DNA of 5,448 nt, from assembly GCA_001872985.1 (NCBI GenBank), contig MNYA01000362.1, positions 1 through 5,448 on the forward strand, written 5' to 3'. Shown here piece after piece: positions 1 through 5,400 of this stretch (positions are counted from its first letter, which is position 1; each line of letters begins with the position of its first letter). The notes under the pieces were generated by a model. It saw only the letters and a program-made list of their open reading frames with translations. It was not told the origin of the DNA and did not search any database. Origin of the DNA: a bacterium CG2_30_54_10 (GTDB taxonomy: Bacteria; Muiribacteriota; Ozemobacteria; Ozemobacterales; Ozemobacteraceae). A program made the translations under genes and the position numbers.

Positions 1-131
1 AACTTCTCAAAAAAGGGGGGCACGCGCCCCCCTTCGCCTCGCGAAGTGAATTCGCGAGGCTCATCCCCTGCGGTCGGGCGCTTTGCGCCCTCCGGTCTGC
101 CTTCACTCTTCCCCCGACTTATTGAGATGAT
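1..131 (-). repeat. Dispersed palindromic repeat, copy 1 (MITE-like)
   Basis: This copy aligns without gaps to 3063-3193: 22 differences in 129 bases, about 83% identity, same orientation. It contains three perfect hairpins: 13-20 with 27-34 (8 pairs, loop CACGCG), 36-45 with 51-60 (10 pairs, GCCTCGCGAA/TTCGCGAGGC) and 76-81 with 85-90 (GGGCGC/GCGCCC). Its ends are inverted relative to each other (AACTTCTCAAAAA at 1-13 against TTATTGAGATGAT at 119-131), with three mismatches in 13. It begins 13 bases after the stop of the 82-residue gene. The left end sits at the window edge, so a target-site duplication cannot be checked. The frame matching the open frame of copy 2 has no stop here either, but it has no usable start codon. 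No transposase is present, so if the element is mobile it is non-autonomous (inference). Confidence 0.85.
9..34 (-). terminator. Probable intrinsic terminator within repeat copy 1
   Basis: On the minus strand this reads AAGGGGGG, loop CGCGTG, CCCCCCTT, then a run of T. The 8-pair stem is followed by six T in total, of which the first two can pair within the stem. It lies about 110 bases after the stop of the last minus-strand gene, where an operon terminator would be expected. The corresponding part of copy 2 has a shorter stem and an interrupted T run. The shape is visible; termination is inferred. Confidence 0.6.
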
Positions 132-144
132 ACATAAATTCGAC

Positions 145-393
145 TCAACGTTCCCTGGTGGCGAAATGCAGGATCACGTAAATGAGCAATACTGCAATCG
201 TCAGGATCCCGATGAATGGAAACGGATTCCAGATGGGCTGGGAGCTTGTTTCTAACCCATCCCGAACCCCTTTCAGGCGTTGATAGCGATCCCGAAGCTT
301 CTTTTTGACCGATGTGTCGGGCAACCCCTCGATCGCTCGCTGCAACTCCGCCAGTGCTTCATCGAGGCCTTTGATTGTTGAACTCTGCCACAT
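145..393 (-). CDS. Small membrane-anchored protein, function unknown (82 aa)
   Basis: I do not recognise a family. Residues 1-52 are hydrophilic and probably helical, with a charged heptad-like pattern (LDEALAELQRAIEGL, then KKKLRDRYQRLKGVRDGL). Residues 58-77 form one strongly hydrophobic segment ending in the charged tail ATRER, so the protein looks C-terminally anchored in the membrane. There is no N-terminal signal peptide. The ATG at 393 is supported by AAGGAGG nine bases upstream. It follows the TPR lipoprotein gene by 23 bases and precedes a probable terminator, so it is likely the last gene of the operon. It could be a partner of the TPR lipoprotein, but only adjacency suggests this. 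The clear ribosome-binding site and coherent topology make it a convincing gene despite its size. Confidence 0.75.
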   Translation of the reverse strand: MWQSSTIKGLDEALAELQRAIEGLPDTSVKKKLRDRYQRLKGVRDGLETSSQPIWNPFPFIGILTIAVLLIYVILHFATRER

Positions 394-416
394 AATGCCA
401 TTCCTCCTTGCAGAAA

Positions 417-3056
417 TCAGGGGGTTCCCTTTCGGTCGCGAAGTTTTGCCACCTGGGACTCTGAGAGGTTCATTCCCTTTATTCGGCTGAGAAGAAGGTT
501 TCCCTCAGTGCTTTTTCCTATGGCAATGAGACGGTCGACAATCTCGAAGGCGGTATCAGGATCGAGAAATTTCGCTTTTTGGGCAAGCTGGTACTGAGCG
601 AACGCTTGGTCGAAATCCTTCCTGGCCGCGTAAAGATCGCCGAGCTTCAGGAAAGGAAGCGGGTTGGCGTTGTCCATCTCGATCGCCCGGCGGAGGGTGG
701 CTTCGGCCTGATCGAGCTGATTCAAACAATAAAGAACCTCACCTTCCAGAACAAGGAGCTTTGGATTATCCGGGTTTTCTTCAATTCCGGCTCGGATTAT
801 TTTCTGAGCCTCCTCAGGATGGTGGTCTTGGAGAAGGAGCCTGATGAACGGCTCGTACGCACGTGGATTGCTCTTCGGAAGTGATGAACCAGCCTTCATT
901 TCAGGAAAATCCGCTGCCATTGAAGGAAACTTCTCGATGGCGCTCTTTGTAAGCTCGGCGGCCTGCCGGTGAAGGCCAAGATCGGAATAAGATCTGATCA
1001 ACGCCTTCATCGCATGCTGATTTTCGGGGGCGGCAAGAAGGGCTCGTTGATATTGCAAGCTCGCCTGCGCATGATTCCCCTGGGCGGAATAGACCTTCCC
1101 GAGATTGATCAGAGCGTTGAAATTCGCCGGATCGTTCTGAAGAACCGTCTCGAATCCGGCGATCGCCTCCGGAAAACGGCCTCCACGAGCGGCATCAAGG
1201 GCTGCTGTATACGCCAGATCACCGTCTGCAGGTGGCGCTACGGGCGAAGCACCCGTTTGACTGGAAAGCGTGACGGAGGTAACAGGCCTGTCAGGAGTGT
1301 TGAGTGTAACAGGCCCGGCCTGGGCAACAGGTATGTCTGGTGTTACGGGCGCAACAGGCATGCCGGTAGCGTTGGGCACGTCGGGGACGTCGGGTGTGGC
1401 AGACTTCCTCTGCGCGGTTGCGACAGGGGTGGGCTGGATCGTAGGCTCCCCGGACATGAGAAGCGCCGGCGGGGGCGCTGTCAGGTTCGAGATCGGAGGG
1501 GCGACGGGAACCGGCTCGCCCAAGGCACGAAGTATTCTTGCCCCATAAAGATCGCTTGGATTGAGATTGACCTTGGCGCTTTTCCAGACGGCGAGGGCCT
1601 CACTATCAAGGCCGGCCTGCTTGAGGTTGAGGCCCGCAAAATAGCGGAACTTCAGGTTGAAGGGTTCCTTTTGAACGGCACGGTCGAAATAGGACTTCGC
1701 TTCGGTGGTGTTTTTTTGTTCCATGGCCAACTGGCCGAAGCTGAACAAAACGCTCGCGTAATCCGGATCGGTCTTCAGTGCCTTGCTCCAATAGGTTTTT
1801 GCTTTTTCGAATTGACCCATTTTGGCGTAAACCTGACCGAGTTCGTCGTAGACCTGGATATTCGATTTGTTCTCAGCATCGAGAATCGTCAGGATCGCCA
1901 GGGCTCCCTCGAGATCCCCGGACAACTGTAGACAACGGGCTTTGAAGAACTGGGCGCGGGAGTCTTCGGGTTGCCCCTGAAGATACCGGTTGACGGCGGA
2001 AAGCGCCCCGGTGATGTCCCCGGATCTCTCTAATACCATTCCCAGCCGCAACTGAGCCCAGGAAGCGCTGGGGTGTGCTATCAGATACTCCTCTAAAATC
2101 TCAGCCTGCCCCTTGAAGTTGCTGCTCGACTCGAGGATCGTCAGCTTCTGAACGATATCCGGGTCGGCATCAAGGTCGGATGCAGCGGGCGCCGAAACCG
2201 CACTCGGAGTCATCGGGACTTCCCCTTCAAGTTCGGCTTTCAGGGCGATGGCTTCCGGGTTTTCGGGAGACATGGAAAGAATTTTTTCAGTCCAGGCTTT
2301 CGAGCCGCGAATATCGCCCATACGATAAAGAAGCCTGGCATAGGCGATCCGGCCAGGCTCGAAAGAAGGCTTTAGGTCGATGAGTTCCTTCAGAACCCGC
2401 TCAGCTTCGAGAAGGCGGTCGGTCTCGGACAGGAGGTTGGCCAGATCGAGCCGCGGAAGCGGGTTGTCGGGCATAATGCTGATTGCGTCACGGAATGCAG
2501 CCTCAGCTTCGGAGTCCTTTTTCTCGTTTCGTAAAACCTCTCCGAGTTGCCGGTAAGCGCCCGCGAGGTTTTTCTCCGTTTGTTTAGGTTTGTATTTGAA
2601 TGTGATACAACGTTTCCAAAAATTGATGGCCTGCTTGGGATCATCCTTCTGAAGGGCTTCCTGGGCTCCCTGGTCGAGGTTCTCGGCCAGGGTTCGCCGA
2701 TAAAGGCTGTTCTCCGGCTGTAGGACGGTGGCTTTTTCAAGATACTGTCGAGCGGGAACGAGTTTTTTCTGGGAAAGAAGACTTTTTCCAAGGAGGAAGT
2801 GCGCTTCGGCATTTGCCGGCTGGCGGTCGACAATCGAACGCGCCAAGCGCTCGGCACGAGGGGCATCACCCTGGTCCAATGCGCTTCGGATACGAACATT
2901 CTGTTCCCAACCAGGCCCCACATCGGCGGCTTTTGGCCGGTCCTTGGTTGGGCCGACCGGATTTTCCCGGGATCGTGAGGACCCGCATCCTGCCAGGCCA
3001 AAAGCCAATGCGATGACGGACAGGGTCGATAGGCAAACGCGGAGAATGCGGTTCAT
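417..3056 (-). CDS. Large TPR-repeat lipoprotein (879 aa)
   Basis: Residues 1-23 form a lipoprotein signal peptide (basic MNRILR, hydrophobic core) ending in the lipobox LAGC with Cys24, so the mature protein should be lipid-anchored outside the cytoplasm. Three blocks of tetratricopeptide repeats follow, at about 50-280, 300-510 and 613-875. Good examples start near 85, 401 (VYDELGQVYAKMGQFEKA), 435, 647 (NALINLGKVYSAQGNHAQA) and 798. A Pro/Thr/Val-rich linker at about 515-612 separates blocks two and three. TPR solenoids bind proteins; no enzymatic domain is visible, so a scaffold or assembly role is inferred and the partner is unknown. The start at 3056 is firm: it gives the signal peptide, and a TGA lies in frame five codons upstream. 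That ATG overlaps the stop of a 48-codon upstream frame as ATGA, and its original ribosome-binding site appears displaced by repeat copy 2. Codon use looks like that of its neighbours. Confidence 0.9.
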   Translation of the reverse strand: MNRILRVCLSTLSVIALAFGLAGCGSSRSRENPVGPTKDRPKAADVGPGWEQNVRIRSALDQGDAPRAERLARSIVDRQPANAEAHFLLGKSLLSQKKLVPARQYLEKATVLQPENSLYRRTLAENLDQGAQEALQKDDPKQAINFWKRCITFKYKPKQTEKNLAGAYRQLGEVLRNEKKDSEAEAAFRDAISIMPDNPLPRLDLANLLSETDRLLEAERVLKELIDLKPSFEPGRIAYARLLYRMGDIRGSKAWTEKILSMSPENPEAIALKAELEGEVPMTPSAVSAPAASDLDADPDIVQKLTILESSSNFKGQAEILEEYLIAHPSASWAQLRLGMVLERSGDITGALSAVNRYLQGQPEDSRAQFFKARCLQLSGDLEGALAILTILDAENKSNIQVYDELGQVYAKMGQFEKAKTYWSKALKTDPDYASVLFSFGQLAMEQKNTTEAKSYFDRAVQKEPFNLKFRYFAGLNLKQAGLDSEALAVWKSAKVNLNPSDLYGARILRALGEPVPVAPPISNLTAPPPALLMSGEPTIQPTPVATAQRKSATPDVPDVPNATGMPVAPVTPDIPVAQAGPVTLNTPDRPVTSVTLSSQTGASPVAPPADGDLAYTAALDAARGGRFPEAIAGFETVLQNDPANFNALINLGKVYSAQGNHAQASLQYQRALLAAPENQHAMKALIRSYSDLGLHRQAAELTKSAIEKFPSMAADFPEMKAGSSLPKSNPRAYEPFIRLLLQDHHPEEAQKIIRAGIEENPDNPKLLVLEGEVLYCLNQLDQAEATLRRAIEMDNANPLPFLKLGDLYAARKDFDQAFAQYQLAQKAKFLDPDTAFEIVDRLIAIGKSTEGNLLLSRIKGMNLSESQVAKLRDRKGTP

Positions 3057-3199
3057 AGAGCTATCTTCTCAATAAAGAGGGGCATGCGCTTCCCCTCGTC
3101 TCGCGAAGTGGATTCGCGAGGCTCATCCCACGCGGTCGGGCGCGTTGGGCCCCCCGGTCTGCTCTCATGCCTACCACAAATTATTGAGATGATTTCCAT
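3053..3199 (-). CDS. Possible 48-codon leader frame running through repeat copy 2
   Basis: The frame begins at ATG 3199, six bases after a perfect GGAGG, 19 bases after the prs stop. It runs through the whole repeat and stops at 3053-3055, overlapping the TPR start codon as ATGA. It opens MEIISIICGRHESRP and ends PLFIEKIAL: basic, with no signal peptide, membrane segment or known motif. The matching frame of copy 1 is also open, but 15 of the 19 differing codons change the amino acid. This argues against selection on the peptide itself. I think it is probably translated, because of the ribosome-binding site, and acts mainly to carry ribosomes to the TPR start by coupling. An inherited stable function for the peptide is doubtful. 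Confidence 0.4.
   Translation of the reverse strand: MEIISIICGRHESRPGGPTRPTAWDEPRESTSRDEGKRMPLFIEKIAL
3054..3060 (-). repeat. Direct repeat CTCTATG, promoter-distal copy (putative target duplication)
   Basis: Minus-strand CTCTATG contains the TPR start codon and lies two bases outside the inverted end of repeat copy 2. The identical 7-mer recurs at 3197-3203 on the other side of the element, as expected for a target-site duplication. Confidence 0.6.
3063..3193 (-). repeat. Dispersed palindromic repeat, copy 2 (MITE-like insertion)
   Basis: This is the second copy of the element at 1-131, in the same orientation. Its ends are a 13-base inverted repeat with one mismatch (ATCTTCTCAATAA at 3063-3075, TTATTGAGATGAT at 3181-3193). 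The central hairpin is kept: 3100-3107 with 3113-3120 is a perfect CTCGCGAA/TTCGCGAG stem. A second stem, 3077-3082 with 3092-3097 (GAGGGG/CCCCTC), uses a different register from copy 1, and the third hairpin is degraded. It fills most of the 162-base space between prs and the TPR gene and is bounded by a 7-base direct repeat. Size, inverted ends, direct repeat and absence of its own protein suit a miniature inverted-repeat element; that class assignment is inference. Confidence 0.8.
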
Positions 3200-3203
3200 A
3201 GAG
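3197..3203 (-). repeat. Direct repeat CTCTATG, promoter-proximal copy (putative target duplication)
   Basis: This is the partner of 3054-3060, three bases outside the other inverted end of repeat copy 2. It supplies the ATG of the 48-codon leader frame. Joining its left flank to the TPR gene at the shared 7-mer gives GGAGGAACTCTATGAACC, a normal gene start. Confidence 0.6.
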
Positions 3204-3205
3204 TT

Positions 3206-3210
3206 CCTCC
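3206..3210 (-). promoter_or_regulatory. Ribosome-binding site GGAGG, probably the displaced TPR gene site
   Basis: GGAGG on the minus strand lies six bases before the ATG at 3199. It now serves the 48-codon leader frame. The true TPR start at 3056 has only a weak GAGAAG inside the repeat end upstream of it. I infer that this site served the TPR gene directly before the repeat inserted. Confidence 0.65.
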
Positions 3211-3218
3211 GGTGGTTT

Positions 3219-4166
3219 TCAGGAAAATAGTTCGCTGACGGACTTCTTCTGAAATATACGACTGATTGCCTCTCCGATCAATGGAGCCAGCGACAGAACC
3301 TCCAGCCGGCAGGCTTTACGCTTGTCCTCGGGAATCGGAATGGAATTGGTTGTAATAATCTCGGTGACCGCTGAATTTGAGATCTTGGCCGAGGATTCAC
3401 CTGATAGGACTGCATGAGAACAGCAGGCTGAAATGCGCTTCGCGCCCTTGGAAATCAAGGCCTCCGCGACCTTGACCAAAGTTCCGCCGGTGTCGATAAT
3501 GTCGTCAAAGATAATTGCATCCCTTCCTGAAACATCGCCGATGACGTTCATCACAACGGCTTGATTGGCCTCCGGGCGCCTTTTATCAATGATCGCAAGG
3601 GGCAGCTTCAATCTGTTCGCGAAATGCCGGGAGCGGAGAACGCCTCCGGTGTCGGGAGAAACGACGACGGTATTCCGCAAATCACGCTTTTGAAAATGAT
3701 TCGACAGAATACGCTCGGCGGACAGGTGGTCGACTGGAATGTCGAAGAAACCCTGTATGGCTGGGTCATGCATGTCGACACTCATTACACGACCCGCTCC
3801 GGCTACCGTGATAAGGTTGGCAACCAGTTTGGCCGTGATGGGTTCGCGCCCTATGCTCTTCTTTTCCTGTCTTGAATACCCGAAATATGGAACAACCGCC
3901 GTAATGCTCGCCGCGGAGGCGCGTTTGAGAGCATCGATTACGATCAGCAGGCGCATCAGGTTTTCATTGACCGGGGCGCAGGTCGGCTGAATGATGAAGG
4001 TATCCCGGCCGCGAACGGATTCTTCTATGCGACAATACAATTCGCCGTCTGAAAACGAGTTGTGGAAAATTTTTCCTTCCGGAACTCCGAGGAATTCCGC
4101 GACCTCGGTGACAAGCTTGGGATTGGACAATCCACTGAAGATCCTGACGTTGTCATTGCTGACCAT
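3219..4166 (-). CDS. prs: Ribose-phosphate pyrophosphokinase (PRPP synthetase), class I
   Basis: It makes 5-phosphoribosyl 1-diphosphate from ribose 5-phosphate and ATP in the cytoplasm, for purine, pyrimidine, NAD, histidine and tryptophan synthesis. The 315-residue length matches the class I family. Visible signatures, in order: FSDGE at 38-42, the ATP-site segment PYFGYSRQEKK at 93-103, the metal/ATP region VDMHDPAIQGFFDIPVDHL at 130-148 with His133, VSPDTGGVLRSR at 169-180, the catalytic-loop Lys195 with DKRRP at 194-198, and the ribose-phosphate/PRPP loop DDIIDTGGT at 221-229. The two phosphoribosyltransferase-like halves are complete and no key residue is missing. The ATG at 4166 is preceded by AAGGGAG and AGGA. 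It lies 40 bases after the glmU-like stop, and glmU-prs adjacency is a known bacterial arrangement. The next gene is a TPR lipoprotein, not the rplY/ctc gene often found there. Confidence 0.97.
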   Translation of the reverse strand: MVSNDNVRIFSGLSNPKLVTEVAEFLGVPEGKIFHNSFSDGELYCRIEESVRGRDTFIIQPTCAPVNENLMRLLIVIDALKRASAASITAVVPYFGYSRQEKKSIGREPITAKLVANLITVAGAGRVMSVDMHDPAIQGFFDIPVDHLSAERILSNHFQKRDLRNTVVVSPDTGGVLRSRHFANRLKLPLAIIDKRRPEANQAVVMNVIGDVSGRDAIIFDDIIDTGGTLVKVAEALISKGAKRISACCSHAVLSGESSAKISNSAVTEIITTNSIPIPEDKRKACRLEVLSLAPLIGEAISRIFQKKSVSELFS

Positions 4167-4206
4167 GATTCCTGACTCCCTTCGGGTTGGGTCCCGTTCG
4201 AATGCG

Positions 4207-5226
4207 TTAGATATGAGATCCGGTTAGGCTCGAAAACGGGCGGATCTCGGTTCCGGGGGGGATCTCCGCCCGTTCGAGGTGGCAGCAGGGAACCTTGACA
4301 CCCTCCCCGATGGTGGAGTCGTGGATAACCGTGTTGGGACCGACGATGCACCGTGGACCAATCTGGGTGGAGCCGGTGATGACGGAACCCGGCCACACGA
4401 TGGAATCTGCGCCGATGGTGATTCCTGGCTCGATCCAAGTCTGGCATGGATCGAGGATCGTCACTCCTTTGGCCATGTGTTCATTCAGAATGCGATCTTT
4501 GACGATCGAGGTTACCTTTGCAAGATCGGCACGGCTGTTGATTCCAAGGGTCGAAGATTCATCGCGTTCCAAAACCGTCAAAACCTTCAAGCCCTCACAA
4601 GTCAGCATCTCCACCAGGTCGGTCAGGTAGAATTCCCTCTGCCGATTCTTGTTTGAAAGTTTGAAGATATGGTCATAGAGGGGTTCACCATCGAAAAAGT
4701 AAACCGCCATGTTGACTTCTTTAATCTTCAGTTCGGCTTCGGAACAATCCTTCGCCTCTCTTATTGCGACGGCATTTCCAAGTTTGTCTCTGATGATCCT
4801 TCCGTAGTTTCCGGGGTTCGCCATTTCCAGCGTCATCATCGTCACAGCGGGCTTTTCCCGATGGTGCAGATCGAGCATTGCCCGAAGAGTTTCGGTGGAA
4901 AGCAGCGGGGTGTCACCGCAGACCACCAACAGACACTTCGGGGGCTGGGTAACCGCACGGGCGAAACACTGGACGGCATGGCCGGTTCCAAGTTGTTCGG
5001 TTTGCTCGACGAACGAAACCCCGAGCGGTTTCAGAAATCGAATGAGGTGATCCCGGCCGAAACCGACCACTAGATGAACCGCTTCCGCTCCGACGCTTCG
5101 GACTGCTTCGACGACGTAATGCACCATTGGCCGGCCAAAAATCGGATGCATCACTTTTGGCAAATCGGATTTCATTCGTACGCCCTTGCCTGCGGCCAGG
5201 ATAAGGGCTGAAAGCGATTGTGGCAT
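4207..5226 (-). CDS. glmU: GlmU-type UDP-GlcNAc pyrophosphorylase lacking the acetyltransferase active site
   Basis: It transfers UMP from UTP to GlcNAc-1-phosphate to give UDP-GlcNAc, the precursor of peptidoglycan and lipopolysaccharide. With the start at 5226 the protein is 339 residues. The uridyltransferase domain (about 5-232) is complete: LILAAGKGVRMKSDLPK at 8-24 (canonical GTRM reads GVRM), EQLGTGHA at 77-84, CGDTPLL with Asp105 (metal ligand in E. coli), YGRI at 141-144, EVNMAVY at 170-176, FYLTD at 199-203 and GINSRADL with Asn230. A left-handed beta-helix of hexapeptide repeats starts near 254 but ends after about 86 residues, at PFSSLTGSHI. E. coli GlmU has 456 residues; the missing part holds its acetyltransferase residues (Lys351, His363, Tyr366 and others). 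prs begins 40 bases on, so this is not a simple frameshift. GlcN-1-P acetylation must be done elsewhere or not by this protein. First gene of the apparent operon. Confidence 0.88.
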   Translation of the reverse strand: MPQSLSALILAAGKGVRMKSDLPKVMHPIFGRPMVHYVVEAVRSVGAEAVHLVVGFGRDHLIRFLKPLGVSFVEQTEQLGTGHAVQCFARAVTQPPKCLLVVCGDTPLLSTETLRAMLDLHHREKPAVTMMTLEMANPGNYGRIIRDKLGNAVAIREAKDCSEAELKIKEVNMAVYFFDGEPLYDHIFKLSNKNRQREFYLTDLVEMLTCEGLKVLTVLERDESSTLGINSRADLAKVTSIVKDRILNEHMAKGVTILDPCQTWIEPGITIGADSIVWPGSVITGSTQIGPRCIVGPNTVIHDSTIGEGVKVPCCHLERAEIPPGTEIRPFSSLTGSHI

Positions 5227-5232
5227 GGGCTT

Positions 5233-5236
5233 CTCC
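5233..5236 (-). promoter_or_regulatory. Ribosome-binding site GGAG that decides the glmU-like start
   Basis: On the minus strand GGAGAAGCCC precedes the ATG at 5226, giving a six-base spacing. The alternatives are an ATG at 5238, with only a weak GAAG upstream, and a TTG at 5283, which would add a 19-residue extension not seen in this family. The 5226 start gives MPQSLSALILAAGKG, the usual distance to the nucleotide-binding loop. Confidence 0.7.
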
Positions 5237-5356
5237 ATGGTATTGCTTCTGATTTCAAACCTCTTCGTGACGAATAAGCGCAAATTTGGCGGTTTGGCAA
5301 AAAAAGAAAAGGCACGTTGCCGGAGCTGCTTTCACCGTAACTTTATACCTTCTCAA

Positions 5357-5400
5357 AATTCCGGGGGGAATTGTCATTTCGACCGAAGGGAGAAATCTTG
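5357..5400. repeat. Palindromic sequence upstream of the glmU-like gene
   Basis: The stretch holds a perfect 6-pair hairpin, AATTCC at 5357-5362 with GGAATT at 5367-5372 and loop GGGG. It is followed by an imperfect palindrome at 5373-5400 (GTCATTTCGACCGAAGGGAG, then AAATCTTG) in which ATTTC pairs with GAAAT. The second motif resembles short interspersed palindromes of the type TCATTTCGA...GAGAAATC that I associate with many environmental bacterial genomes; this is recall, not a search result. The rest of 5227-5448 contains no gene that I can see. A TATAAA at 5347-5342 on the minus strand is a possible -10 box without a convincing -35. Confidence 0.4.

Noticed and set aside
9..131. Copy 1 of the repeat as a coding gene
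   Set aside because: The open frame has no ATG, GTG or TTG start before the preceding stop, and no ribosome-binding site. The short frame from the nearby ATG ends after ten codons.
969..1931. Long open frame on the plus strand (320 codons)
   Set aside because: It lies wholly antisense to the TPR gene, has an Arg/Gly-rich composition typical of an antisense shadow, and shows no recognisable domain.
4025..4447. Minus-strand open frame of 140 codons across the glmU-prs junction, considered as a frameshifted acetyltransferase domain
   Set aside because: Its translation is His/Arg/Pro-rich with no hexapeptide repeats, and both flanking genes are intact in their own frames. It does not continue GlmU.
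5227..5283. Upstream extension of the glmU-like protein to a TTG at 5283 or an ATG at 5238
   Set aside because: Neither has a good ribosome-binding site, and the extra residues do not resemble the family N-terminus. GGAG six bases before the ATG at 5226 is much better.
5299..5321. Hairpin GGCA-ACG-TGCC followed by TTTTCTTTTTTT on the minus strand as a terminator or attenuator before the glmU-like gene
   Set aside because: The stem has only four pairs and there is no upstream gene in view. It is too weak to call, although the T run is notable.
5342..5366. Promoter for the operon with -10 TATAAA at 5347-5342
   Set aside because: The hexamer 17 bases upstream reads TTCCCC, a poor -35. An AT-rich hexamer alone is not enough.
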